DNA of 59,636 nt from a virus, in IMG/VR virus record IMGVR_UViG_3300031578_000030, positions 1-59,636 of that record; one strand, written 5' to 3'. The notes beneath the pieces are model-generated. The model did not search any database. It had not been told where the DNA came from and worked only from the letters and a program-made list of their open reading frames with translations. A program made the position numbers and the translations under genes. This document shows positions 15,023 to 23,492 of this stretch, one piece after another (positions within the stretch are counted from its first letter, which is position 1; each line of letters opens with the position of its first letter).

Positions 15023-15271
15023 TCAGTCAAGAAACCATCGCCGAAGTCCGTCCAGCATGTTCTCCAGCGCGGTAAGTTGTTTTTTCGTTACCTGGTCGTG
15101 CTCATCGATGTAGTTGGCGATGTCGCCGGCGGTCTCGATTACGGACGGGCCGAAATCCTCAGCCTCCTCCGGCAAGTCATCCGCCAGCGTCTCGATTTTT
15201 TCGATCAGTTCGCGTGCAGTCTCTATGTCGTCCTTGTCCGGTACGTCGCCAAGATCGAACGTGTTGTTCAT
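15023..15271 (-). CDS. Acidic helical protein (82 aa)
   Basis: 82 residues, strongly acidic and helical (DDIETARELIEKIETLADDLPEEAEDF, in parts) with a C-terminal QLTALENMLDGLRRWFLD helix. ATG 15271 overlaps the helicase stop (ATGA), so it is translationally coupled to the RecD-like helicase. Function unknown; perhaps a partner or inhibitor in recombination. Confidence 0.65.
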   Translation of the reverse strand: MNNTFDLGDVPDKDDIETARELIEKIETLADDLPEEAEDFGPSVIETAGDIANYIDEHDQVTKKQLTALENMLDGLRRWFLD

Positions 15272-16692
15272 GTCAGTGCCGTCTCCCAGGCGGACTCTAT
15301 GCCGGCCTGTTGAAGCCCCTTGATTGATTCCACGAGGAATGTCTTGCGATTCCAGATGTGCGACTTTGCACACATCCCGTCCAACACGTCCCGCTGGCCG
15401 ACCGTAACGGCGAGTGTCTCCGCCCGGCTCAATGCAGTGTAGAGCCAACACCGATCGCAGAGCATCCGGGCGCCCGGGTAGGCATCGGCTACAATAATCG
15501 TCACCGGCCACTGGCTACCCTGACTCTTGTGGCATGAGATCGCATAGGCCAATTCCCAGTTGCAACCCGTGCTTTGTGCCTGACCGTCGCTTTCATCGTC
15601 GCCGTTTCCGCTGTCGCCACGGGGAATTCGCACCAACCGATCCGGCAACCAGAGGCGGGCTACGGTGTAGCGGGGGAACACCGCCAGCACGGCAGCTTGC
15701 TCGCCGTTGGCCGTATACACCTTGTTCTCTTTGCGCCCTTCATTCCACGGGCCGCCCGCGAGGCCGCGTGGCAGAATCGTTTCGACGGGCATCCAACCGT
15801 TTTTGCCGTTGACGATCTTGTCGCCGACGCGGAAAGGATTGCCTTGCACCTGATCACCGCCGGGATTGAGGAATCCTTGGAGGATTCGATTTAGTTTGAC
15901 TCGGGCCAACGGCGATTTCTCGTTGACTGGTACAAGCACCTGACAATCCCATACCGGATCAATTTGTCGGCCGGCAATCGCCGCTCCGCGGCGGAACTTG
16001 TCAAGTACCGTTTTGATGGTTTCGATTTGCCCTTCAGGTTCCGCCTTCTCGACGTGCAGGAGGTTCTCCGGCGATTCGGCCTCCAGGTCCAGTCTGAGTG
16101 ATGACGCAAATCGATGACGGTCCACGATCCCGTGGCAAGAACGTACGATCCGGCCTGCGTTGCGGCGAATCTCCGTAAGTTCGCCATACGGCAGACCGGC
16201 AGCCACGAGGTCGCGGAGCGGCGCGCCGTAGCCAACCGGCGAAAGCTGGTTCACGTCGCCGATCAGCATCACGCGGCAGCCTGGCTGCCGGGCTGCCAGA
16301 AGCGAGGCGGTCAGCGACGTGTCGCACATACTGGCCTCGTCTACGAAAATCCAATCGAGCGGCAGCGGGTTGTCTTCGTCATGCTGAAAGGACCATTCGC
16401 CGCTATCTTCGTCCCGGCTGGGTCCGAGCAGCGAATGGATCGTGGTGGCCCGGACGCCCTGCACGCCGGCTTGCTTGAGTGATTCGGTGATCCGTACGGC
16501 GGCCTTGCCTGTGGGGGCCGCTACGGCAGACCTGCCGGCGGGGACGCGGGAGAGAATGCGAGCGAGCGAAAACGTTTTTCCACTTCCTGGCCTGCCCCCC
16601 AGGATGCCAAGGCATCCGCGAGCTGCGGCGGCGTACCGCTCTCGCTGATGGTCTGAGAGGTCTGGCAGGGATGAGGGATCAGGCCATTCCAT
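15268..16692 (-). CDS. RecD-like DNA helicase (helicase half of a split RecD2)
   Basis: 474 residues, SF1B helicase. Walker A GGRPGSGKT (32-40), APTGKAA, ATTIHSLLG, the DEAS box (FVDEASM), GDVNQLSPVG, and near the end AYAISCHKSQGSQWP and LYTALSRAE, the last being motif VI with its arginine. It lacks the N-terminal OB/HhH part of RecD2, which is encoded by the gene at 16951-17871. The start is uncertain: ATG 16692 or GTG 16698, both inside the end of the small intervening gene. Confidence 0.88.
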   Translation of the reverse strand: MEWPDPSSLPDLSDHQRERYAAAARGCLGILGGRPGSGKTFSLARILSRVPAGRSAVAAPTGKAAVRITESLKQAGVQGVRATTIHSLLGPSRDEDSGEWSFQHDEDNPLPLDWIFVDEASMCDTSLTASLLAARQPGCRVMLIGDVNQLSPVGYGAPLRDLVAAGLPYGELTEIRRNAGRIVRSCHGIVDRHRFASSLRLDLEAESPENLLHVEKAEPEGQIETIKTVLDKFRRGAAIAGRQIDPVWDCQVLVPVNEKSPLARVKLNRILQGFLNPGGDQVQGNPFRVGDKIVNGKNGWMPVETILPRGLAGGPWNEGRKENKVYTANGEQAAVLAVFPRYTVARLWLPDRLVRIPRGDSGNGDDESDGQAQSTGCNWELAYAISCHKSQGSQWPVTIIVADAYPGARMLCDRCWLYTALSRAETLAVTVGQRDVLDGMCAKSHIWNRKTFLVESIKGLQQAGIESAWETALT

Positions 16693-16954
16693 CTTCACTT
16701 GCTTTCATTTTCTCACACTCTTCTTTGGCGCGGCCAACCATTTCGTCACTCGCGTAGCTGAGTTCTGAAAATCCACAGACGGAATAACCTATCAATTGCG
16801 CAAACTGTTCTCGATCCTCTTTTGCAAAAGGAATTATCGCCAAATGGTTCATGTCAGACGGTCCACAGTCCAAGAGGTAGCGAACAATCTCGTTTTTCCG
16901 GAAACGAAATGTTCCGTCAGAGTCTCGTACAATCTCTTGTGCGGGGTGTTTCAT
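16679..16954 (-). CDS. Conserved small phage protein (91 aa)
   Basis: 91 residues: HPAQEIVRDSDGTFRFRKNEIV, then a LLDCGPSDMNHLA segment and a helical FAKEDREQFAQLIGYSVCGFSEL. I have seen this composition in phage proteins of unknown function. ATG 16954 has GGGAGGTG. It is inserted between the two halves of the RecD2-like helicase and overlaps both neighbours by a few bases. Confidence 0.65.
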   Translation of the reverse strand: MKHPAQEIVRDSDGTFRFRKNEIVRYLLDCGPSDMNHLAIIPFAKEDREQFAQLIGYSVCGFSELSYASDEMVGRAKEECEKMKASEDGMA

Positions 16955-17871
16955 TCTGCACCTCCCTCCACTATTGCCTTGTGAACCTGGCTGGCCAACC
17001 GCTTCTCGGAGACCGCCCGCTCTTGCTCCGCAATCCACACGCGCCCCCTCTCGTCTCGCCGTATGGCGATATGGTGCCTTTCTACAGCCCAATCAATCCC
17101 GGCCTGCGGTACCACGTCCACGCCCGCCACGCCTTTTGTGATCGCTTGCCGGCCAAACTCCAGCGGCCGCCAGGTGTGGCCGTCCCGGTCCTTGTGCAGG
17201 GCGTTCCACGCACACCAGCCGAGTCGTTCCGGCGTGTCCGGCTGGCCGCCAAGCTGCAAGAAAAGCCGATCGGCTTTGCCAAACCCCACGCCAGAGAATC
17301 GCATCAAGATGTAGGCGTTCGCCCGGATCCTCTCCGCGGCTTTCGCCCCCCATTTCTCAATCAGCCTATCAATCAGCCTCTTGGGAAAATGTCCACCGGC
17401 CAACAGTTCCTCTAGATCGCGGGTGACAATCTCCCGGTCCTTGTGTGCTTGAAAATACGTGGCAGCCTCCGTGGCTTTTTCCTCCGTCAATCCTTTCACT
17501 TTGGCTGCCACTTCCTTCGGGCGATCCCTGATTGCGTCCAAGCTGCCTTGCCCGTACAGTTCCCAGATTGTCTGGGCCCGCTTGCGGCCGATCCCCGGGC
17601 CGCGCGTAAGGTAGGCGATCGTGCCCCGCTGGCCGACAGGCTGCGCCACACCGAAACTGTAGAAAGCGAACTGCTTGCCATACTTGGGATGCTCGCTCCA
17701 ATAGCCACGAAAGAGGTAGGTCAGACCGGATTCCAGTTCATCCTCCCGGGCGCGGCCCTTGACGGTAGTGCCGTCGACCAGCAGGGCAATCACGGTACGA
17801 TCATCGTCTTTACCGAAGATGTTGCGCTCGTAATCGAGAACGCCGGTAAGTTCTTCGTGGGTGCGTACCAT
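16951..17871 (-). CDS. RecD2 N-terminal-like protein (OB + helix-hairpin-helix)
   Basis: 306 residues. An OB-like start (TGVLDYERNIFGKDDDRTVIALLVDGTTVKG, in parts; LFRGYWSEHPKYGKQFAF), then helix-hairpin-helix units: YLTRGPGIGRKRAQTIWELYG, GLTEEKATEAATYF and ILMRFSGVGFGKADRL. These are the domains that precede the helicase core in RecD2/RecD-like proteins. The helicase core itself is on a separate gene 250 bp downstream. Together they probably form a two-subunit helicase. Confidence 0.75.
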   Translation of the reverse strand: MVRTHEELTGVLDYERNIFGKDDDRTVIALLVDGTTVKGRAREDELESGLTYLFRGYWSEHPKYGKQFAFYSFGVAQPVGQRGTIAYLTRGPGIGRKRAQTIWELYGQGSLDAIRDRPKEVAAKVKGLTEEKATEAATYFQAHKDREIVTRDLEELLAGGHFPKRLIDRLIEKWGAKAAERIRANAYILMRFSGVGFGKADRLFLQLGGQPDTPERLGWCAWNALHKDRDGHTWRPLEFGRQAITKGVAGVDVVPQAGIDWAVERHHIAIRRDERGRVWIAEQERAVSEKRLASQVHKAIVEGGAE

Positions 17872-17910
17872 TCCGTCAGTCTCATGGCCTCGCAGAGAAA
17901 AGATGATAGC

Positions 17911-18129
17911 ACGACCCCGACCACGACCGCGACCACGACCCCGACCGCGACCCCGACCACGACCCCGACCCCGACCGCGACCCCGACCACGACCCCGACC
18001 CCGACCGCGACCACGACCGCGACCACGACCCCGACCGCGACCGCGACCACGACCACGACTCCGCCCCCGCCCCCGACCACGACTCCGACCCCGACCCCGA
18101 CCCCGACCACGACTCCGACCCCGACCCCA
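17911..18129. repeat. Hexanucleotide repeat tract (GACCNC)n
   Basis: About 36 tandem copies of a six-base unit (plus strand GACC followed by C, A or G and then C) fill 17911-18129, between a small gene and the RecD2 N-terminal gene. Every forward or reverse frame is open but gives only Arg-Pro, Gly-Val or Ser-Gly dipeptides, so I do not call a protein. The tract is strongly strand-biased (C-rich plus strand, G-rich minus strand) and sits in the 5' leader of the RecD2-like gene. Copy number is probably variable by slippage. Confidence 0.85.
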
Positions 18130-18171
18130 GCCGCGAGGATCCCCAATCGGCTCGCAAGATTGTTTGATTCA

Positions 18172-18486
18172 TCATTTCACCGTTTTTGGCAGAGGATGCC
18201 GCCAGAGCGTGGCATCAATAATTCCACCGCGAGGCACAATTACTGGATTGCTGTACGGCTCGACTTCGGATGGATTTCCTGTTTTGAGGCATTCGGAAAA
18301 TCGCCCCGTGTCCGGAATCCATGCGGCATCTTCAAGCACCAAGTCGCTGTCGGTGATCGAAACGATGCGGCCCGTGTAGTAGAAAGTGACGGCCCTGATG
18401 AGATAGGATTTTCCAACCTCAAAGGAATGGCTTGCTCCAGTGTCATTTCCGAACAATTCTTTCGCTTCCGCAATTGTCAAAGGCAT
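18172..18486 (-). CDS. Hypothetical protein (104 aa)
   Basis: 104 residues with a mixed alpha/beta look: KSYLIRAVTFYYTGRIVSI, SDLVLEDAAWIPDTGRF, then VEPYSNPVIVPRGGIIDATLW. The composition resembles phage proteins of unknown function with a small beta barrel. ATG 18486 follows CAGGAGACC. It lies between the ssDNA-binding protein gene and the hexanucleotide repeat. Confidence 0.65.
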   Translation of the reverse strand: MPLTIAEAKELFGNDTGASHSFEVGKSYLIRAVTFYYTGRIVSITDSDLVLEDAAWIPDTGRFSECLKTGNPSEVEPYSNPVIVPRGGIIDATLWRHPLPKTVK

Positions 18487-18590
18487 CAAAAGGTCTCCTG
18501 ATAAAGTTAAGGTAAACACGGCGGCGGGGAGAAGGATGAAATCGGGAAAGAACCCCGCCGCCGCATGGGCTATCCGGTCGATTGACGTAA

Positions 18591-19232
18591 TCACACCAAA
18601 CCAGCAAAGGGATCGGCGGCCGGTGTCGCGGGCGCTGCGGTCTGTTGCGGTGCCGCGGCTGCTGCCCCCACATCGCCGCCTGGCGAGGTCGTCCCGGGCG
18701 CACTTTCCCACCCCGGGATTCCTTTGCCTTTGGGATTGTCGACGCTCCACACGCGACCTTCGGCTTTCGCTGATGTTTTGGCGTTGCCCGCGGCATCCGT
18801 GTAGCTATCTTCCTTGATGACAATCAATACTTCGTGACCGACCATCGCCACCAGCCAGCCGGCATCGAATCCCTGGCGGGCCTTCTGCCTGGCCCGGATC
18901 TCTTCAGCACTTGTGGTTTTGGCCGCATAACACCACGCGAGCAACTGTTCCTTGGCAATTCGATTGCCCGTCTCGGTGTATTCGGATTTGGGCCACTTCA
19001 GGTATTCGGTGTGCTGCCGGCCAACAAGGCTTTCGTCCTTTGCCGCCATTACTTCACACTTGACTTCCGCACTGCCCCGCTCATTGCGGACGATCACCTG
19101 GGTAATCATGACCCGATAGCCGCCCACCGGAAGCTGGCCACCACCGCCGCTGCCCGGCTTGTCCGGGTCCACGTCGTTAAAATCGAAAGGGTCAAAGGAA
19201 GCCGCATTGGGGTCGAAACTATCAGCACTCAT
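18591..19232 (-). CDS. DUF669-type single-stranded DNA-binding protein
   Basis: 213 residues. Begins with FDPFDFNDVDPDKPG, then LPVGGYRVMI, GSAEVKCEVMA, LKWPKSEY and RIAKEQLLAWCYA, the landmarks of the DUF669 phage ssDNA-binding family that is found next to Sak4/RecA-like ATPases. The tail is Ala/Pro-rich and ends DPFAGLV, like the partner-binding tip of SSB. ATG 19232 follows AAGGAG, which lies inside the preceding -1 frame. Confidence 0.75.
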   Translation of the reverse strand: MSADSFDPNAASFDPFDFNDVDPDKPGSGGGGQLPVGGYRVMITQVIVRNERGSAEVKCEVMAAKDESLVGRQHTEYLKWPKSEYTETGNRIAKEQLLAWCYAAKTTSAEEIRARQKARQGFDAGWLVAMVGHEVLIVIKEDSYTDAAGNAKTSAKAEGRVWSVDNPKGKGIPGWESAPGTTSPGGDVGAAAAAPQQTAAPATPAADPFAGLV

Positions 19233-19452
19233 TTTTCACTCCTTCTTTTTCCGCGGCCTCCAGGGCCGCTTGAATCTGGTTGAACTCGTCGATTTTGATC
19301 CACACCCGACCAGCCGCAACGTCGATCGTCGGCGGCCAGCCAATCGTTTTCTCGCCGATCTCGAATACCCGCCGGCTGCCATAGCGTTCGACCAACGGGA
19401 GAAAGCGCGGCGACCAGTGAGAAATCGGCGGCCACTGGTCAGCCGGCGTCAG
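19222..19452 (-). CDS. -1 frame extension of the RecA-like ATPase (76 aa)
   Basis: A 76-codon open frame with normal protein character (SHWSPRFLPLVERYGSRRVF, IGWPPTIDVA, WIKIDEFNQIQAALEAAEKE) runs from the end of the ATPase gene to 19222. It lacks an ATG, GTG or TTG near its beginning. It is in the -1 frame, and the codons GCA AAA AAC just before the ATPase stop make a perfect A AAA AAC slippery heptamer (19452-19458). A perfect 8-bp stem (GACCAGTG / CACTGGTC, 19412-19440) follows 11 nt later. Programmed -1 frameshifting would give a fusion of about 536 residues. A CTG start is the alternative. The domain itself is not recognised. Confidence 0.65.
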   Translation of the reverse strand: MTPADQWPPISHWSPRFLPLVERYGSRRVFEIGEKTIGWPPTIDVAAGRVWIKIDEFNQIQAALEAAEKEGVKNEC

Positions 19453-20834
19453 TTTTTTGCTTGTTCCGGTTGCTTCTCTTGCGATAGTTGGGCATCGACT
19501 GCCTTTTGTAGTGTCGCCAGTAACGCCATCTGATGTGCTTCTGACAACTCGGTAAACCGACTGGCTCCTCGCTCAGCCATGGCCGCCTTCAGCTTTTCCG
19601 GATCGACGCCGCTCGAGGGTAGGAGTGCCTTGAACCGTTTGACGCGATCGTTTTTGCTCGCGGTTGCCGACGATGTTGTTGCCGGCGTGGTTGCCACTAC
19701 CGGTGGTTTCGTCCCGGCCTTGGCGTGCTCCGGTTCGGTCGCGGCCGCCAACCGCTTCCCTTCTTTTTCGAGGGCCAGTTCCCGTTTGATTGCCGCCGTG
19801 TCCGGTTGTGGCGGTGTGCTTTGCGCGGTTCGGCGAATGGTCGCCAGTTCCTTCTGCCGCTCCACGAGCGAAGCCTGCGCCGTGGCCGCCGTCGCCTGTG
19901 CCTCCGCTGTTGCCAGTCGAACCCGTTGTAGATCCATCTCGGTGACCGGCTTTTCGATCACCCGTTCGCCGGTGGCCGGCTTCTCAATGTTCGGCGGGTT
20001 GGCGATGTACTGGCGGATCGCCTGCACCGTGGCAACCGGTATCCGGCGCGGCATCAGTTCCACGATTTCAAGCTGGCCATCCTCATTCACGCGGGTATCT
20101 GACAGTCGGTGCTTCAACACGATTGCCGATGGAACGGCGGAGGTGTTGCCCTTTTCATCGGGCAACCGCTCCAGCCAGAGATAGAGCGATGCCAATTCCG
20201 CCAGCGTTTCCTTGCCGCGTGGCTCGCGACGGGTCGTCGGCTTGCCGGCTTTGAACTCGTCGCGCAAGTGGGTGGTGAAGTACAGACACCTGAACGCACC
20301 AGCAAAACCCATCAAGAGCTTTTTGTAGTGCGCTTTCATCGCGGCCATCAGAAGCGGGACGGAGTTGTCGATTTGGTTTTTGGTGTAGCCGTAAGCTGTC
20401 GGGTTTGCCTTTACGATGTCGACTTGACCGGACTCAATATCGTTGATCGGGTCGACGACGCACACCTCATATTGACCGGGCTTTACGTGGGTTGGGACCG
20501 AATTGAACCATTCAGCTGCCTGCCGCGCCGTCCAATGGGGGCCGTAGGCTTCGGTCAGGGTTTTTGGGACATCGATTCGCCTCCAGCCGGTACCCGCGTA
20601 ACTGGTGCCCGACTTCTCCAGATCGAGATAGAGAGTGCGAGGCTGACCGGCAAACGGGTGGCCTTCGGGATGAGCGCCCGGGGCGATGGAGGCCCCGAGA
20701 ATCGTCTTGCCCGTTGAAAATTCACCGGTCGCTCCGAACACCTCGATTTCCATGGGGGACCCCCAGGGCGTATCTGGCCAGAGCCGGCCCGGGGGCACGA
20801 CGACTTCCCTCTTCGCTTTCGTTTTTGGTGCCAT
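19449..20834 (-). CDS. RecA-fold AAA ATPase (Sak4-like recombination protein)
   Basis: 461 residues. P-loop FGATGEFSTGKT at 33-44, a LYLDLEKSG strand, and Walker B VCVVDPINDI (124-132). The C-terminal half is a coiled-coil, Ala/Gln-rich linker (about 300-380) and a small helical domain (FKALLPSSGVDPEKLKAAMAERG). Such ATPases pair with DUF669 ssDNA-binding proteins and exonucleases in phage recombination. ATG 20834 follows AAAGGAG; the upstream extension is poor. The gene ends ...AKN with a slippery heptamer directly before TGA (see the -1 extension). Confidence 0.8.
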   Translation of the reverse strand: MAPKTKAKREVVVPPGRLWPDTPWGSPMEIEVFGATGEFSTGKTILGASIAPGAHPEGHPFAGQPRTLYLDLEKSGTSYAGTGWRRIDVPKTLTEAYGPHWTARQAAEWFNSVPTHVKPGQYEVCVVDPINDIESGQVDIVKANPTAYGYTKNQIDNSVPLLMAAMKAHYKKLLMGFAGAFRCLYFTTHLRDEFKAGKPTTRREPRGKETLAELASLYLWLERLPDEKGNTSAVPSAIVLKHRLSDTRVNEDGQLEIVELMPRRIPVATVQAIRQYIANPPNIEKPATGERVIEKPVTEMDLQRVRLATAEAQATAATAQASLVERQKELATIRRTAQSTPPQPDTAAIKRELALEKEGKRLAAATEPEHAKAGTKPPVVATTPATTSSATASKNDRVKRFKALLPSSGVDPEKLKAAMAERGASRFTELSEAHQMALLATLQKAVDAQLSQEKQPEQAKN

Positions 20835-20866
20835 CCTTCTTTTCTCCTTTGCTGATGTTAGAGCGG

Positions 20867-21727
20867 TTATACCATCCCCATCTTGGCCGCAATCGCAGCC
20901 GTCAGCCGCAGGTCCTGGGCGTTGTACTCCAATGCCTTGGTCCGGTCCTCGGGCGTCCCAAACCACAGCTTGGCGAAATCCGCACCTTTGACGCCTTCCG
21001 TTTTCTGCCCGACACCGAAGAAGGCCGCCAAGGCGTTGAGCGAGATCGTGTCACGCGACCCGCAGCTCCAGTGCTCCGTGGTGTCGCGGAAGAGCGGATG
21101 CCAGTATCTTCCATGCCGGATCTCCGGCGGTACGGCGACACCGAGCAACCACGAGCGCCGCACGAGAAATGGTAAATCGAATCCGTTGGAGTTGTGGCCG
21201 ATCAAGGGTATCTTGTCGCCTAGGGCTGCCTCGCTAATCTCCCAGAACATTGCGAGGTTGGCTGCTTCGTTAGAATCGGCCAACAGATAAAATTCGTCGC
21301 GCTCCATGGTGCCCAGAAGAAGTACGCGGCCAGTGATCGGCGAGAATGCCGCCTTGACTACGAATTCATCCCACGCCCTGGCCTTGTACTCTTCGTGCTT
21401 GACAACAACGGTTTCCGGCTTCCACCGTTTGTCGCAGTCGGCCGCGAACTCCTCCAGCGTCTTCTCGTGATAGAGGGTTCGGAGTTCATCATCCGGCCGC
21501 GGGCCGGTTTCGATGTCGAAAAAGACTGCCGGAAGTCTGGTTGTCGAGCGGTCGATTGTCTCTTTCGTCCAGGTTTCTAATTCCCCGAATAGTTCACTTA
21601 CCTCTGGCCGCTCGGCGTCTAGCGCAGCTTCGCCGGCTCCATTTTCCTCGCCTATTCCCGATAGATCGAATCCGTACGATTCACGCCGCGCTTGTTCAAC
21701 GATCTCCGACATGATGTCTGGTGGCAT
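20867..21727 (-). CDS. DnaQ-like 3'-5' exonuclease (DEDDy)
   Basis: 286 residues. Exo I VFFDIETG (Asp71, Glu73), Exo II IGHNSNGFDLPFL, and Exo III YNAQDLRLTAAI with the Tyr-x-x-x-Asp spacing of the DEDDy class, as in family B polymerase proofreading domains. It probably trims 3' ends during replication or recombination. ATG 21727 overlaps the stop of the small upstream gene (TGATG). Confidence 0.85.
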   Translation of the reverse strand: MPPDIMSEIVEQARRESYGFDLSGIGEENGAGEAALDAERPEVSELFGELETWTKETIDRSTTRLPAVFFDIETGPRPDDELRTLYHEKTLEEFAADCDKRWKPETVVVKHEEYKARAWDEFVVKAAFSPITGRVLLLGTMERDEFYLLADSNEAANLAMFWEISEAALGDKIPLIGHNSNGFDLPFLVRRSWLLGVAVPPEIRHGRYWHPLFRDTTEHWSCGSRDTISLNALAAFFGVGQKTEGVKGADFAKLWFGTPEDRTKALEYNAQDLRLTAAIAAKMGMV

Positions 21728-21906
21728 CACGTTCTCCTTGTTTGGTTGTCGCGTCGGTCCAATTCTTCCTCGATCTCATAGAGCGGTACGCCCTTGGCTA
21801 TCAAGCCACGGATAGCCGCGTCGGTGTCGTCGTCCGACAGCTTGGGGGCCAGCGCCCGCTCGGCGGCGTCAAGACCAGCGAGTAGGGCTTGTTCAAGTGC
21901 GGTCAT
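21727..21906 (-). CDS. Small acidic protein (59 aa)
   Basis: A 59-residue frame: MTALEQALLAGLDAAERA, then LSDDDTDAAIRGLIAKGVPLYEIEEELDRR. Its start overlaps the upstream SbcC-like gene (ATGA) and its stop overlaps the exonuclease start (TGATG). That perfect coupling on both sides is the main support. Helical; function unknown. Confidence 0.7.
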   Translation of the reverse strand: MTALEQALLAGLDAAERALAPKLSDDDTDAAIRGLIAKGVPLYEIEEELDRRDNQTRRT

Positions 21907-23414
21907 GGTGTCTTCTCCGTTTCTCGCTCAATCGCCGCAACGGGGTCCACGGCGGCGGGGAAGTCGACGGGCCTTCGTTGACCTGCTGCTTTGCCGTCAC
22001 GCAGGAGCAAGTGGCACTCGCCGCCTTCGCCGACTCGCTCCAAAAAAATGTGGCCCTCATGCTTTTCAGCCAACCCCACAACCCGAGCCAAGGAATCCTG
22101 GTCCAGGAGGCTTCCGTCGCGGATCACGAGGATCTTCAGCTTGGGATTCATGGCGAATCCCATGGCAACGGACACCTCTAACTCTTCACCCGAGGATGCT
22201 TGCTCGAAGGGGAGGCCGCCAAACGTGACACCTTCCTCATTGAAGCCCAACCCTTCAACGGGCCACTTGGCCTCTTGATACCACTTGGCTTTCGTGGCGT
22301 CGTATTCGGCAAGTTGCTCCGTCAGTTTTATGGCCGCTACCTTTCGCACCAACAATTCTTCCACCAAAGCGGCTTTAGCGGCATTGGCCCGAACCTGCTG
22401 GTTCGTGTCTTCGGCCTGGCTGATTTGGAGGCGAATCTCCTCGGCATCGGCACGCTCCGCTTGAACGGCTCTGGCGCTTTCACGCTCGGCCACCTCGGTA
22501 GCTGTCGTGAGATCCTGCCGCGCTGAGTCACAGGCCCGTCTCATATGTTCAAACTGTGCCTCCAGTTCGATGGCTCGGGAGTTGAGTTTCTCGACATTCT
22601 GACGGAGGATCTCCGCTTTCTGGACCTGCGCATCACAGTCCCGGTTCACGACCTGCCGGCGCTCTAACTCCGCCACAAGATCCTTGATGATAACTTCCGC
22701 GACCGGGGCCTCGGGGTGTTCGGGCATCGCCGACAATCGCTCAGAAAGATTCCGGACCTCGGCGTTGACTGCCGTTCGGGTCGCGTAGGTTTTCGCGCGG
22801 TTGGCTTCCAGGTCGTCAAGCACCGCTGGGTCTAGCCCGATGAGTTCCCGCAATGCTTCGGCTTGCTCTTTCGGCTTCAGACGTGTAAAGGCTAAGGGAT
22901 CAAACGTCGCCGTCGAAAGTAGACTATTCAAGATTCCTTGGGGAGTGGGGGCCAAATAGCCATCGTCCGACTTGATTTCCAACTCGGAAATGATGGCGTC
23001 ACCGTTGCGAGAAAATCGGCGGGTCACCACACAAGCGGGTAGCAGCGTATCGGCGTCTCCGTCCAGATGAATAGAGACCAACGCCTTCTCTTGACCTGTG
23101 CGAATCGGCTTGGATGGGCAAAGCTTCTTGCCACCCAAGCAGTAGGCGATTGCATCAAGGAATGACGATTTGCCGGCAGCATTCTTGCCGCCCACGATTG
23201 TCACCGCCCCGTTTGGTGCAAATCGAACGTACTCAACACGCTTGATGTCCCGAACTTCCACACTCGTGATCTTGGTCATGGTTTCCTCCCATGCAAAGGG
23301 TTCTTCCTTCAGCCGCCGCTCGGCGTCTTCGATGGCCCACTGCTCGACTTGCTCAGGCGTCGGGCGGGCGGTTCGCGGCGGGTCGATCGGCGGATCGTAG
23401 CGATCATCTTTCAT
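21903..23414 (-). CDS. SbcC/Rad50-like ATPase
   Basis: 503 residues. ABC-type P-loop IVGGKNAAGKSSFLDAI, followed by a TFDPLAFTRLKPKEQ region, a coiled coil (about residues 210-370), then LPFEQASSGEELEVSVAM (signature motif) and LKILVIRDGSLLD (Walker B-like). It is shorter than SbcC and typical of phage SMC-like ATPases beside exonucleases. Two starts are possible: ATG 23414 with a weak site, or the internal ATG 23279 (TKITSVEVRDIK) with a very strong GGGAGG site, where the family usually begins. The region before 23279 may be an in-frame fused small protein. Confidence 0.82.
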   Translation of the reverse strand: MKDDRYDPPIDPPRTARPTPEQVEQWAIEDAERRLKEEPFAWEETMTKITSVEVRDIKRVEYVRFAPNGAVTIVGGKNAAGKSSFLDAIAYCLGGKKLCPSKPIRTGQEKALVSIHLDGDADTLLPACVVTRRFSRNGDAIISELEIKSDDGYLAPTPQGILNSLLSTATFDPLAFTRLKPKEQAEALRELIGLDPAVLDDLEANRAKTYATRTAVNAEVRNLSERLSAMPEHPEAPVAEVIIKDLVAELERRQVVNRDCDAQVQKAEILRQNVEKLNSRAIELEAQFEHMRRACDSARQDLTTATEVAERESARAVQAERADAEEIRLQISQAEDTNQQVRANAAKAALVEELLVRKVAAIKLTEQLAEYDATKAKWYQEAKWPVEGLGFNEEGVTFGGLPFEQASSGEELEVSVAMGFAMNPKLKILVIRDGSLLDQDSLARVVGLAEKHEGHIFLERVGEGGECHLLLRDGKAAGQRRPVDFPAAVDPVAAIERETEKTP

Positions 23415-23492
23415 AGCTCGAATCCATGCCCCGCCTCACCTCCGTGGCTCAGCGGGGCATCGCATCCATACACGCCGTATCCGGCGGCTCCG

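Noticed and set aside
17861-18379. Arg-Pro, Gly-Val and Ser-Gly proteins in the hexanucleotide tract
   Set aside because: All frames are open only because the DNA is a simple repeat; none has a plausible start context and protein-like ends.
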